Positions 1 to 12,700 of a DNA stretch of 64,000 nt are shown in pieces. This stretch comes from Amblyornis subalaris (taxonomy: Eukaryota > Chordata > Aves > Passeriformes > Ptilonorhynchidae): the NCBI GenBank assembly GCA_018881555.1, contig JACAXG010000079.1:3773071-3837070 (forward strand), written 5' to 3'. A program made the position numbers and the translations under genes. Positions within the stretch are counted from its first letter, which is position 1; each line of letters begins with the position of its first letter. The notes under the pieces were generated by a model. The model had not been told where the DNA came from and made no database searches. It worked only from the letters and a program-made list of their open reading frames with translations.

Positions 1-922
1 ACTGCTGTCAATTATAGAGGGCTAGTGTTTTCCATTTTTGTGTAAGTGCTTGAATGAAATGTAAAGGTTTGGAAAGTTATGTATGTTTCCTAATCTTTCA
101 GAAATCCACTGTCATTGTGTTATGAAAAGGCAATGAGAAATCTTAGAGTATTAAGCCAATTGTGCGAGACCACATCTGGATGCTGTAGGAGAGCTGGGAA
201 CAGGAGATGTGACTTTTTGTTAGAGATCCGATGTACTTCTCTTTGAGACTTGACCCTATGTAACCCTTGTTCAAAAATGTGTTAAAAGCCAGAAGTTATC
301 AGCCAATTCTGCTTAAGACCTCTGAAAAACTGGAACCCGTATTTTTAGAATAAGGGGTCTCAACCTTTTCCTTGTGCAGAAAATACTTCCAAATAGTACT
401 TAAGTTTTTCTACATCTAAGTTGACTTTTTTTTGGTGAAATATTGAATCATGAATATCTAGGGAGAAAATCAAGCACCTGGCAGTGGTAGGTGCTTAATT
501 TATGTACATTTCTTAAAAATGACATCCTGGAATGAAGAAAAAACTTTGAAAGGGAGAAATTTTTCCTGTCTGGAGCACCAGCTCTCTCAGGCACAGCAGA
601 ACAGCTGTTGTGAGACTCTCCTGGAGGTGCTGAGTGGGCTGTGGTGCCATGCAGTAACCTATAAGAAGGAAAACGTCGTGAATAAAAATAAACCTAAATG
701 TCAATGATGATGAATTAAGGTTTGTTTGCAGACCACATGGGAATGTTTATTTATATATATTTTAATACATATATATAAAAAAATGCACTTGCATACAGAG
801 AGGCATGTTCAATGCAGAAAGGAATATGAAGAAGCATCAAGAATTGTACAAAGACCTTGAGGTTATTAATAAGGAAACATGATTAATATAAAGCATTTAG
901 ATTATTTAGTTAAAGGAAGAAG
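1..922. other. Unassigned AT-rich sequence at the window edge
   Basis: No gene or known repeat is recognised. A short AT-rich alternating run lies near 750-783. Two overlapping 62-63 codon frames on opposite strands around 513-707 show no recognisable family and no splice context, so I treat them as chance. Confidence 0.6.
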
Positions 923-2130
923 TCATAGAATCATAAGATGGTTTGATTAGAAGGGACCTTTAAAGATTCTCTAGTTCAATACCCTGCAATAAGCAGGGAA
1001 ACTTTCCACTAGACCAGGTTGCTGCAAGATACATCCAACTTGACAACTTCCAAGAATGGAGCATTCACAGTTTCACTGGGCAACCACACTCCTCATAAGG
1101 AAGTTCTTCCTTATAACCAATCTAAATCTCCCCTCTTTCAGTTTAAAACTGGTGCCCTTGTCCTGTCACTACAGGCCCTGGTAAAGAGTCTTGCTTCATC
1201 TTTCTTATATGCCCTCTAATTATTCAAGTTCTTTAATAACATCTCCCCAGTGTCTTCTCTTCTCCAGGCTGAACAACCCCCACTCTCTCAATCGGTTTTC
1301 ATAGGAGAGGCACTCCAGCCCTCTGACCATTTCTGTGACCCTCCACTGGACCCACTCTACCAGGTCCACGTCATTCTTGTGGATCTTGAAGCTCAATGCA
1401 GTGTTCCATGTGGGCTCTCATGATAGCAGAGAAGAGGAGAACTTTGGTCATGCTTGTTTTTATGCAGCCCAGGACGCAATTGAATTTCTGGGCTATGATT
1501 GCACGTGGCTGGTTCATGTCCGATTTTTCATTCACTGGTATTCCCAAACCTTCTCCACAAGTCTGCTTTCACGTTATTCATCACCCAGTCTGTACTTATG
1601 CTGGGTCTTGTCTCGGCCCAAGTGCAGGACCTTGCACTTGGCCTTGTTGAACTTCATGAATTTCACACTGGTCCATTTCTCAAGTCTTTCAAGGTTTCTC
1701 TGGATGGCATGTCTTCTCTTAAATGTATTAATTGCATCCCTCAGCTTGGTGTCATCCATAAATTTGCCGAGAATGCACTCAATACCACAATGTCACTGAT
1801 GAAGATAGTAAATAGTATTGGTCTTGATACAGTCCCGAGGAACGCCGCTTGTTACTGTTCTCTAGTTGGACATTGAGCCAATGACCCCAATTCTTTCAGT
1901 GTGACTATCCAGTCAATTCCTCATGCTAAGTCAAGTTGTCCATCCATCCAACCCATAGGTCTCTAATTTAGAGACAAGGATGATTTGTGGGACAGTGTCA
2001 AAGGCTTTATAGAAGTCAAGGTAGATGACATGGTATCAGTTGCTCTTCCCTTTTCCAGCAATGCAGTCACACCACTAGCCGGAGTGAATTTCTTTGTTAC
2101 TAACCAGCAACTCCTTAGTTGGAAATAATA
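923..2130 (-). mobile_element. CR1 LINE, 5'-truncated, minus strand
   Basis: The plus strand at 923 begins with the reverse complement of the CR1 3' terminal repeat (ATAGAATCATAAGATGG). It continues through the usual CR1 tail and then into the ORF2 reverse-transcriptase region up to about 2130. CR1 is the dominant non-LTR retrotransposon of birds; it copies itself by target-primed reverse transcription and is usually truncated at the 5' end, as here. At roughly 1.2 kb this is one of the longer copies in the window. The frame is broken by stops and shifts, so the copy is dead. The left boundary is firm; the right boundary is approximate because the match fades. Confidence 0.93.
1574..1759 (-). 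pseudogene. CR1 ORF2 (reverse transcriptase) C-terminal remnant
   Basis: This open frame on the minus strand carries the CR1 ORF2 signature downstream of the polymerase core. It starts with the DDTKL segment, then a stretch ending in QRNLERLEKW, then MKFNKAKCKVLHLG, which is near-identical to avian CR1 proteins. Only about 61 residues remain of a protein that is normally several hundred residues long. It has no start codon of its own in the ancestral protein and is bounded by frame breaks. It lies inside the CR1 copy at 923-2130 and is not a host gene. Confidence 0.92.
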
Positions 2131-5100
2131 ACCTGATATAGTAGTGAGGACTGTAGACATTAATATAATATGAATAAGCCAAAAGTCAGTCTAAATTTTA
2201 GCAGGCTATCTTTGATATAAATAACACTAAGAGTATAAAGTTCGTAAATTGATATTTTGACTAGAAATTATGCTCTGTGAAATTTTATGGTGGCTACTCT
2301 CTGTTATTCAGGAACTAGCAAAAGTGATCTGCCTTGCAGATTCCCTATCTTATAAACACAGACCTTGAGAGTAATTTCAAATCCCAAATATATTGATCAT
2401 ATTTTCAGCTGCTGGAAACTGACATGGCTCTGCCTTCAGTGAAATGATGTTCAATTAAAACAGTAAAAAATTTTACGCTTTAGTCTGGATTAACCTGTAC
2501 CGCATCTGCTTCATTGCTCTTTTGGGACAAAGGCCTTTATTTACAGTTACAGGTTGTAACAAAGAGAATGAATGGAATAATAACACTTTATTTACACTTA
2601 GTTACTTATCCCAGTAATTTTCCATGAAATAACTCATCTATGGAGTCACAGAAAGCAGTGCAAAGTACTGTTAAATGAAATAAGTGAAAGATGAGATGTT
2701 TTGGCAGCAGATCAAATCAGTTTTCAGAGGTTGTGTGGAATGATTGCTTTAGTATGTTTCTCTATGTACGACAGCTTCTTTTAAGTTTTAATGAGTAATA
2801 AGTACAGATATAGTACTTGATGAAAAATTGTTAATTCATAGCACTTTTTTTGTTCAAATGCTTTTTGAAATAGGAAAGACTGGTTGTGCAAACTGGTAAA
2901 AGTGGCTTGAAGTTATAGACAAGTCTGCCTGGGATTACACCTTAGAGTCTTAATATTTTCCAAGCTCTCATCTTGTCATCCATTTTCATTTCACTTATTG
3001 AAAGAGAGAAGGTTTTCATAAAACAAACCTCTTTTTCTGAAAATACAATTTTTTTTTCTTGCTGAAATGGCAGCCTATTCCATCTCTTTGGACTCTGTTT
3101 TGGAAAGGTATTTTATGTAAAGCCACTAACAGACGTTCTTAAAGTATGGTTCTATTTCTTCCTAGCTCCTCAATGATGTTTGCTTTGTCTACAACTGCAA
3201 TGAAGAATTACTGAAAACAAAATGAAAAATAACCTTAGGTGGTAAATATATACTTGTTATTCTGAATACATGTTAATTATTCTGTGATACATGGTGTAAA
3301 TCCTGATCTCTGCTGTAGAGGCTTTACTAACAGGGGAAAAGATAGGTGAGGTAAAAAGAGGTTACACAAAAATGAGAGAGTCCGTTCTAAAAGTAAACAG
3401 ATGTCTGGATCTTTTTATCAAGGTTTATAGGATGCTGTGCTGCTATTAATCTGAATATTGGATTTTTGAATTAAAAACAGCCAATCTGTAGCCTGATGTG
3501 TAGATGCCGCTATTTTAGTAAGGCCAGGTATAGTAGTCGTTTACTATATACATTTGATCTGGATAAGGTTTTAAAAGATGAAAAATCACAAGTGGAAACG
3601 TATCAGCTATTCTGACTGTGCATGTTTCAGTAACAGAACATTTAAACTCAAAAAAAAATGAGGAAAAATCAGCAGGATTTGGAGCTGGGCTGGAAAATAA
3701 CTTGTCATGTGTTAGGCAGAGTAAATTTACCACAGCTCTGGATGCTGGGGTGGGTTTCTCTAAGAGCAGATGAGATGAGAGCTTTTGCCCTGCTCGACTA
3801 GCTCTCATGTGAAATTCCTTACTCGCACACAGGTCTGCATTCTCTAGGTCTCACCTTCCAGTCCTGGCAAAGAGGTTGCTGCTGGTCCAGGGAGGTTAGG
3901 CAGGAGGTCGTGGTTGCTGCTCTGAGGATGCTTACAGTTACACAGTTGCAGTCTCTGATATTATTGACCAAGGTGCCTGTGCACCCCTGGCATTGATCTC
4001 CATGCATTTTTCATCTCCAGGTTTTATTCCAGCATGGATCACTTTCTTTGTCTTTCCTAGCTCTCCTCTTGTTTTCTAGACAATTTGTTTTTGGGAACCC
4101 TTCCATTTTGCTTTTTTACAGAACCTCAGGTCCCTGGTCAGTCTTGTGTAGACAGTCTATGTGCAGAAGCACAACCTATGATGAGCTTTCTTATCTGTGG
4201 TTATATCTCATCTCTCTTTTTGTGAATTGGAGAATTCAGGATGTGCTGCTTTTGTTTAGATGTTATCCAAATATGCAGTCAGCTCGTACTGGTTGCCAGT
4301 AGTAAATAGACCTTTCCTTGAGAGTTTAGAAATTGTGTTTGGGAGGTTCACTCCCTCCTTACACAAGACCACCACCATCCCCTCTCCCCAGTTATCTGCC
4401 CCTTTTTTTGTATTCACAGCTTAAGCTACACGTTTCCTATAATTGTGGAAAATTGAGTCTTGCGATAGAGTCTGAGTTCAAAACTGCCTGTTTGGTTTTG
4501 TCTTGAGACCAGGGCTGAAATGGAGACAGTGTGTGATTCCCTGATTTTCAATATGCAAATATCCACTGCTCTTTAGTCAAGGGAACAAGACTTGTGACAT
4601 AGGCCATTACTCATTCATGTAATTATCTTTCTAAACTATAGGTACAGAACCTTGTTTTAGAACAGGTTTCAGTAGCACTAAGTTTTCTCTGGTTTCTCAA
4701 GTGCACAAAATTGTTTTCTAAATTAAGCTATTTTTGCATCTCCTTGAAGGTAAAAACATAGCTTTCAGATAAATATGCAATAAATTGCAAGTCAGGTGAG
4801 CTTGTTAATTTTTAGCAGAATGGTTCTTCTTGTTAGGCATTAGCTGTACTGCAGGTCAACGTAAAGTCTGGCTGAATTTTAAAGGAATTCAAGCAGAGCT
4901 GGTTACATTTTTTCTTTGAAGCCAGATTTAACCGGTAGAAAGTACCCTAAAATTTTTTTCTTAAAATATCTGGTTTTGCTTTCAAACAGCTTGAGGCTGA
5001 TATTCAGCAGCTCCAAATTTTGAGGTAATTAGCATAACTCTCTCAGCAGGAAAGTCGTCCTTCCTAACAGAGATGTCACTGTCATATTTTTTCTTTGACT

Positions 5101-6784
5101 CACATCTGCTACAACTGCTGTGTTTTTATTCTGACAGGTGAAACAGGTAGATATCAAACAAAAGCTCTGTCTCCCAAGGTGGTATGAGATGTGATTCTAG
5201 GAACACATTGCCAGCATTTCCTCGCTTGTATTATTTCTCTTTCTGGGTATTGTGTGCAGAGCCCAGAGGGACACATTCTCCAGACATAGCATCTTCCTGA
5301 AAATTATGGATTCAGGAGCATTTTTTTCATAACCTGTACAATTTATTCATGAAAGAGTTAAGGAAATACATATTCCTTTCCTTTTCGAATAAACTGAGTA
5401 TAATTTGAAATGTTGAACCACTTATATGGAAGTGCAGAAAGCACAGAACTTCCTGCTATCCAATTATGGATTCAGAATTGACAGTCTGGATTCTGATTGA
5501 CATTCCCCATGTGAATTGATCTGGGAAGATGACGATGAAATTTCCATTATTTTCTTGCAGAGATGTCTCATTAGAATCCTCATGAGGGTAGGTTTGGTGA
5601 TGAGCACCTAAAGAAATACACTCTGTCTGTCGGACTGTTAGGAGATGATAATTTTAATTGAAGCCAGTTAAGAAGGGATCTAAATGTCAAAGGTCTTACA
5701 TCCTCCAGAAGCTATTTCTGCCTCGAGCTGTGTGAGAAATGGGGCACTAATAAATGCTAGGAACTGATCATTAATACTTTGGCTGCAGGTGGAAGAGAAC
5801 AACAGGAGTTTCTTAGAACCCCAAAATCTCGGGAGGTAAAATTAGGATGCTAAATTGGTAGGAGGTAGCAGTAGCCTGTATTAGAGAAATTTAAAAATTC
5901 CACATTACTGAAATAATTTCCATTTCACTTTGCATTTCGCAAAGTCTATTTCAATAATGGATTTTTTTTGTTTAATTTTAAAATAACCTAAATCTTTGTG
6001 TAAGGCTTTCAATTGCAATTGTGACCACTTGAGTAATTTGTGAATTAGAAACAGAAGGAAAGATTGGTGATCAAACCAAGACATTCTAAGTGCTTCTTGA
6101 AGATGGAATAGCTTCTTAGGTACATCTATAATTAGGAAGGTTTTTTAAATTCTTAAGGAAAAATAGTATTTGTAGTAATGATAGTAGTTATTTAGAATAT
6201 TCTAGTCAGTTCTGCAGTTATTTTTCAAGGATGCAATCTACATACTTGTTTCCCTTGCAAAAAAAAAGAAAACCACCAAAACTCACAACAAAACCCAAGC
6301 TTCACAGTAAAACTGTACTGAATACACTCTGAAAGCAAGATTGAAACCATATAATTTTGGATACTTCTAAAAATAAGACTTATTTTGTAGAACGTACAGT
6401 AATTAAAAGTGTGTTTATTGATCATGCTTCATTCTTTTGAATGCCAGTGTCTGGTTGCATAATTCAGTATCTGAATGAGAAGCAAGCATTGAATTTAACC
6501 TTCTAATCTTAATATATTGAGTCATTAGTCCCTCTGGATCTGTACACTGGATTACTTTTGTCTATTTTGAGTGTATTTCTTAGGAAACAGGTTTTACTGT
6601 CATGTCTGTTGGAATGATACTTCCTGGCGTAACACCTTGTGGCTGGAGATGTGTGGCAGTCCTCCCTTTTCCACCTGTGATGTCTGTTGGCTGGTTGCGC
6701 CTTCCCTGTTTCCTGCCCTGAATCTGACCTAAGTCAGTGTATGTGAAGAAAAATGTGATAGTCTTTCTTACACTGAAAGAATGC
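2131..6784. other. Unassigned unique-looking sequence
   Basis: No gene or known repeat was recognised in 4.6 kb of AT-rich DNA. The open frames at 3515-3808, 3819-4007 and 4048-4302 resemble no family I know and lack convincing exon borders. The part around 6590-6740 is somewhat richer in GC, with no assignment. A possible small hairpin at 5905-5957 is listed separately. Confidence 0.55.
5905..5957. repeat. Imperfect two-stem inverted repeat
   Basis: The inner arms ACTTTGC (5927-5933) and GCAAAGT (5939-5945) are perfect complements around a 5-nt loop. The outer arms TTACTGAAATA (5905-5915) and TATTTCAATAA (5947-5957) pair with one mismatch. An 11-nt bulge lies on the left side and a 1-nt bulge on the right. 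It could be a small fold-back or simply chance in AT-rich DNA. Confidence 0.4.
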
Positions 6785-7370
6785 TATAGAATCATAGTTA
6801 TGGAACGGTTGAGGTTGGAAGGGACTTATGGAAGTTATCTTGTACAGTGCTCCTTCTCAAGCAGAGTCATCCAGAACCTGTTGCCCAGGAGGATGTCCAG
6901 ACAGATTTGAATATCTCCAGGGTTGGAGACTCCACAACCTCTCTGGGCAATCTGTGCCAGAGCTCAGTCCTCCTCACAATGAGAAGGTGGTTCCTGATGT
7001 TCAGTTTGTGCCCATTGCCTCTGGTCCTGTCACAGGGCACCACTGAAACCCTGGCTCTGTCCTCTACGCACTGTCTCTTCAGCGATATCTGTACATCAAT
7101 AAGAGGATCTCTCAGCCTTTTCTCATATGAAAGATGCTCCAGTCGCTTCACCATTTTCATGGTCCTTCAGAAGAGCCTCTCCAGCACGTCCATATCTCTT
7201 TTGCACTGAGGAACACAAAACTGGACACGGCACTTCCAGAGTGGTCTGTGCTGAGCAGAGGGAAATGGTGACCTCCCTTGACTTGCTGGCAGCACTCCTG
7301 CTAATGCAGCCCAGGAGAACGTCAGCCTTTCCTGCGACAAAGACACGTCGCTGGTTTGTTTTCCACTTGG
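6785..7370 (-). mobile_element. CR1 LINE, 5'-truncated, minus strand
   Basis: The plus strand begins at 6785 with ATAGAATCATAGTTATGG and GGTTGGAAGGGAC, the reverse complement of the CR1 3' end. Typical CR1 text follows: the 'tcatccagaacctgttgccc' segment, then the reverse complement of the ORF2 C-terminus, up to the 'acaaagacacgtcgctgg' stretch near 7350. Similarity fades about 7370, where the copy is 5'-truncated. Length is roughly 585 bp. The 3' terminus is present but diverged, so the copy is moderately old. Confidence 0.93.
6867..7160 (-). pseudogene. CR1 ORF2 C-terminal remnant
   Basis: The minus-strand frame retains the extreme C-terminal end of CR1 ORF2. It reads RLEHLSYEKRLRD, then SDRTRGNG-like DRTRGNGHKL, then HRLPREVVESPTLEIFKS, in the same order as the intact avian protein. 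An internal deletion joins the first and second blocks compared with the family. There is no catalytic domain here. It lies inside the CR1 copy at 6785-7370. Confidence 0.9.
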
Positions 7371-8885
7371 TTAGTCTTCCTTTACTTGTATGCTATGTTT
7401 GGTGTCACTCTTTTCCCTGTGTCTTGGTTGGGAAAGTAGGTTATTGTCAGCAGGTATTTCAGCCTTACTGGCATAGTAGTTCTCACTAGAAGGTCTTGGA
7501 CAGCTGTGTCCTTGTTTTCCTTCAGGAGGCTACCAAGGTGCAAAATCCCTCTTAATCCAGTTCCTCTAGGCTTGAGAGAACTAACATATTGCTTTGGTTC
7601 AAAAAAAGAATAGTCCCTTGCAAACAACACTTGTGTAAGGCAAATCGGTATTTTTATTTGTGTTTACTTTTGTGGTTTCTACAGGAACACTTTCAAATTG
7701 GTTGGTTGTGTTTTGTGTTTCGTTTTTTTTTAAATTTTTTTTTTCTCTGGAAGTTTCAGATCCTTCTGGTTCTGTTTCTTGGCTTTGTGTATAATTGTAT
7801 CAATTGTGTCAATCAACTCAGATTACTGGAAAAATGCTATTAAAATCTGTATTTATTGTTCTTCACAGAGAACTGTTATAGAGACTATAACAGGCTATTT
7901 CCAGGATATCATTAATAGGAGTAGAGGTTATTTATTGCTGTTAACACTAACAGTAGGTAGATGAACTGCATGAAGTCAGCAATTTTGCAAACCTTCCCTT
8001 GAGAGGTTGGCAGAAATATTGAAAATCAATTCCTTTTTACTATGTTTTAAAAATTCACAATTTTAAATTCATTTTTGTTTTCCTGCTCAGAGAAAAATGT
8101 TTTGGTGTGGAGATTTCTCGTACAAGTAGGCACAGTATTTACCTCATCCACTATGTCTTTATTAGGTGCCTAATATGAACTTTTCTGTCTGTTCTTCAAA
8201 ATTGCTATGGGTTTAATTCCTCTAGCGTAAAGAAGTTCTTAAACAGTTACAGATTCACAGTTTAAATTTCACTTATATGTCTAACTCGGGGAGAATGGGT
8301 GAAATATGCCAGACAAAGGAACTGGTGCAGCTGTTGGCAAAATATCTGGCTGTCCATAAAGGGGAACATCTGNTGTTTCTCAATTGTCACAATGGAGAAT
8401 AAAAACAGCCAGTTCTATATTTAAATCTTAGAGACTTTGCTTATTCCTTTCACTTTTCCTGCACTGCACTGAAGATGTTAGAATTCATTCAGTTCACTGT
8501 TTTGCCCAAGTCTGGATTTTCAGATGACTGATCACATTATTAATCTACTCATCTTTGTCCTTAAGGAAGAGCCGAATGAGAAGGACTGAGTATTCCATGC
8601 TTCTGAATTTTTAAGGGTAGTTCTGATTTACATTTAATTAAACTTTCCAGATACTTTCAGGTACTTGGGCAGATATTTGCTGATGTCTAAATTTCCCAGT
8701 AAGTGTAAGGATGAAGACTAAAATAAAAATTAGTTAATATAAATGTGATCTACCTATCAACGTGACAAAAAGCAACTCTGCTGCACTTCCAAAATTATTA
8801 TTCTGTGACTTAACTGGAAGATGAGAAACTTTGAATCATATTTAACTATAACAGGATTTTGCTACTGCATCTTCATTCTACTTCT
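7371..8885. other. Unassigned sequence between two CR1 copies
   Basis: This 1.5-kb AT-rich stretch has T-rich runs around 7719-7745. No gene or repeat family was recognised. The 84-codon frame at 7589-7843 is built largely from the T-rich run (many Phe and Leu) and looks like a composition artefact. Confidence 0.55.
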
Positions 8886-9148
8886 AATTGCACAATGGTT
8901 GAGGCTGGAAGGAACACCTGGAGATTATCTGATCCAACTGCCTGCTCAAGCAGGGCTGCATAGATCCAGTTGCTCAGGACTGTGTTCAGATGGTTTTTGA
9001 ATATCTCCGAGGAGGGAGACTCTTGGGCAACCTTCTGCCAGTGCTCAGTCATCCTTACAGTGAAACAGGACTTCCTGATGTTCATCTGGAGCCTTCTCTG
9101 TTTCAGTTGATGTCCCTTGCCTCTTGTTCTATTACTGAGCACTGCCAA
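8873..9148 (-). pseudogene. CR1 ORF2 C-terminal remnant
   Basis: The minus-strand frame keeps the C-terminal ORF2 blocks: NRTRGKGHQLKQ, then MNIRKSCFTVR, then EHWQKVAQE and SSEIFKNHLN. These correspond in order to the conserved end of avian CR1 ORF2. The usual RLPREVV block is damaged. The last residues read past the end of the element into flanking DNA. This is a dead retrotransposon fragment, not a host gene. Confidence 0.88.
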
Positions 9149-9750
9149 AAAGAGCCTTGCTCCACTCCCTTAGCACCATCTCTTCCTGTAGATCTATACA
9201 TAAATAAAATGAACCATGAACCTTCTTTAGACTAAACAGTACAGCTCTCTCAGACTTTCCTTGTGGTCCCATCTCCTTACCGTTTTCATGGCTCCTTACA
9301 GGAATTGATTTGGTATGACGATGTGTTTGTTGCACTGGAACTCAGAACTGGATTCAGCCCAGGTTTGGGCTTACTAGCAGTGGCAACAGTCTCCTGACAC
9401 AGCCCAGGACACTTTTAGCCTTTTTTGCAGCAAGGGCACGTTGCTGACATATGTTCAACTCGGTGTCCAGCAGGACCCTCGGGTCCTTTTTTTGCTGAGC
9501 TGCTTTCCAGCTGGTCAGTCATCAGTGAATACTGGGGTTGTTCTCCCCAGGTGCAAGACTTGGCATTTTGCTTTTATGAACTTCAGGAGGTTCCTGTCAG
9601 CCTCATTTTCCAGCTTGTTGAGGTCTCTCTGAATTGCTGCACAACCCTTTTATACTGTGCAGCAAACTATTCTGCCCAGTTTTGTGTCATTAGTCAGAGT
9701 CACCTTCTGGCGGGCTTCCATTTTATTCAGTGTGCGAAGTTCTGATCCTC
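8886..9750 (-). mobile_element. CR1 LINE, truncated at both ends, minus strand
   Basis: From 8890 the plus strand reads CACAATGGTTGAGGCTGGAA, which is the CR1 tail just inside the terminal repeat; the terminal repeat itself is lost or unrecognisable. The copy then runs through the ORF2 C-terminus and RT-downstream region to about 9750 ('ttgtgtcattag' block). At around 865 bp it is longer than its neighbour at 6785. It lies in the same orientation as the copies at 923 and 6785, so the first 10 kb holds three CR1s all on the minus strand. Confidence 0.9.
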
Positions 9751-12700
9751 TTAAATAACGGACCTGTCCTGCTTATATCAGTTGTAAGACAAAATCTGTA
9801 ATAAAACATGTATTTTACTTTCTTGTGCTAATATTAAAAATAACACTTGGTTTATTTTTTCCTGTAGACTTAAGGGCTGTCATTATGAAGAAAAAATATA
9901 TTATGAAAAGCTTTTATCAAATGAACTGCATTGACAACTATTGATTTAACATAATGCATTTATAATTATGANTGCTATTAAAATGTCTGTCTTTAAAGAG
10001 GGGAGAAGAAATTATAAAAGATGAAAACCTGTAGAAGTGTCACTTATGAAGCTCAAAAAAATCATTGTCAGCAGTATTAAAAAATGTAAGTCACCAAATA
10101 AGTAGTCATGTTTGTCACTTATGTTACTGTTCTCATAATCTGATTTCCCAAATTTGGAGAGAAATGTACTCTTCAGTGATTTAAAGCATGTACTGTTGTT
10201 CCCTGAAAAAGGAGATGTATTTATTGGTAGCTTTGGATATCAGGAACTGCTGATCTACAATAATGAAAGTTTGCTTTAGTGTTGATTATATTCATACTCT
10301 GAAAAGCCTGTTATTTCACATTAGAAGCAGATGCATGTTTTGGCACATTTTCCTCTCAAAAAACATGTGAAGATATCTTCAGGCAGAAGGTCAGAAGACT
10401 TGGCCCTCTACTTTTCCCAGTGAATCAAGAAAAGATTTGGAAAAAAAATGTTGTAGCTGAACATATCTTGAGACTAAACTGACGCTTTTAATGCATGCAC
10501 AAGAGAAGAAAACCACAGTGCATTTGCTCTAAAACACCATTACTAATGTCTCCCTGTCTACTTGAAAATGCTTTCAGAAAGAAAATCATAATATTATGTT
10601 TGTGAAATCATTGTCCCTAAAATGAACACGCCATCTTTGCCTTGTAAGATTCAACTTCTGGGAGGTTGCTGATCCCATGCTGAGAGGGATAAAGACAGAG
10701 GAAAACTACGTGACACTTGCTGCAGATTTCTATTTTTGGTATTGAAGTGTATTGGCTGTTGTGATGAAGTTCAGAACATGGTATTCAGATTTTTAGTAAC
10801 TCTTCCCTTTTCTTGTCTGCAAAAGAAAGAATGTACAGAAAACAATGGTATTGTAGAAAAAAAAAAAACCCAACTCCATTGCAATACGTAATTCTGTAAT
10901 TAAATGAAACACTTAATGTTGCTGAACTTTCTCTCCCTTCCCCACTTTCACAACCTACTCAGTTTGATATTTGGAAATTTTCTATTTTTATTTTTCTCCT
11001 GTCTTGAAGAATTGCTTGCACAACCAGTAATATCAATCTTGTCTCTGCATAAAATTATATTCCTCACAATTTTTGCATTAGTTGAGGGGCTAGGATTGAT
11101 CAATTTATGCTCAGTGATGAATCCATGTCCATTACAATGTGTAAGATAGGTATGTGTTCATCTAGAGTTCTGACATGTTAACTTTAAGAGAAAAGACAGG
11201 TATGAATTAGGAAAAGGTTAAATCCAAGAAGCATCAAGATGCTATAATTGAGCATGTGTACAAACTAAATATATGTAGTAAATTTTCTTTAGTGCCATGT
11301 ATATACNTATGTCTCTCTCTGTGAAATTGAACCATTCACTCCAGCGGAGGCTTCCTGCATCATAAACTTCGAAATGTGCAGAAGGATTATTCTGAGTCAT
11401 TTAATGCCATTCTGAAGACCAAGAAGAGTGAAAAAAAAGGTCAGGAAAACCCAACAACAGCAAACCACACAAGGTTGTAGCCCTGTTAATGTGACTACAC
11501 CACTACACTTACAGGAGTAAGAACAGCAGAAAACATACAATATAAAAACAAACTAAGAAAGAGGAGAGAGAATGTCAAGCTGTGCTGTGTGTAACTCCTT
11601 AGGTTATCCAGAGTTAAACTATTTTACTGTTCTTTTTCAGATACTAAGCTGTAAAGTGCAGTAAAGTGCACGTTTTAAGTACATAAAAACAATGTGCTGA
11701 CTTACCGTGGTGGAAATGCCAGATTTTCTTTGTGGTGGAAGAGTTCCTTTTTTTATCCAAAGTAAGCATGAGGAGGGTGTGTTATGCTATCATTGTAAAT
11801 TTCTTGCAATGGTAAATGTGAATTTGATGGAATATTTAGTTAAGTACACAGCCATCTTGAATGTCCAGATAAGGAGATTTTTTGCAGCATTTGTTGCTTC
11901 TGTTGTTGTACACCTTATGTATAATCAGAGGAGATGTATATACCAAGATACAAAATCTGCAAAATGAATAGTCATTCCTGTCAAAATTAGATTGTATTTT
12001 ACAGTAGTTCAAGAATAATATTTTTAGTTTATGATGATTTGTAGTATAATCAGAATTTTAATAGACCCAGAAAAGGTATACATTGCTGAATAACTGTTGG
12101 GTTTAAAGCCACCAATACTTCAAAAATCAGTAACAGGATTAGTATTCCTGATCTAAAAAAATTCATAAAGATTTCCTGAGATTCAACACTCTTCCCCTCA
12201 TCATTGTGTAATGAAGATTTCAGTTACTGCAAAAGTAGCTGTGGAGTATCTTTATTTTTAACCAATTTGTTATTCTGATCCTTGAAATAGCACTATTACG
12301 GACCTAGAACAGAATGCTTAACCTGTGTGGAAAGCAAAGACGAAATTTTATTTCAAGATCAAAGTGAAGAAAACTAAATGTGAAAGTTTCTTTGAGTGTC
12401 AGGAATCTATTGCGATATTTGCAGGCAGCCTAACACAGGAGCATGCCGAGGATATAATGCCTATATTAAGAGCATGAATAAGTATCTAACGTAAATGTAT
12501 ACTGCTCCTTGCTCTGCAACCCTCCCCACTGCTTTATGACCTGTTTTCTACAAGGAGGAGTCAGATACATGGAAGGGGTCACAGAGCACTAAAATATATC
12601 CCGCTTTACACAGAGGCTTTGAAACACTCCATGAAATGCCTCTACCCTGTGACAGACTTAGAGCCCAAGTGACATTTAGAGACCATTGAACTTTAATGCA

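Noticed and set aside
1335..1876. Plus-strand frames of 125-154 codons
   Set aside because: These are antisense shadows of the CR1 ORF2 remnant, which is clearly on the minus strand here.
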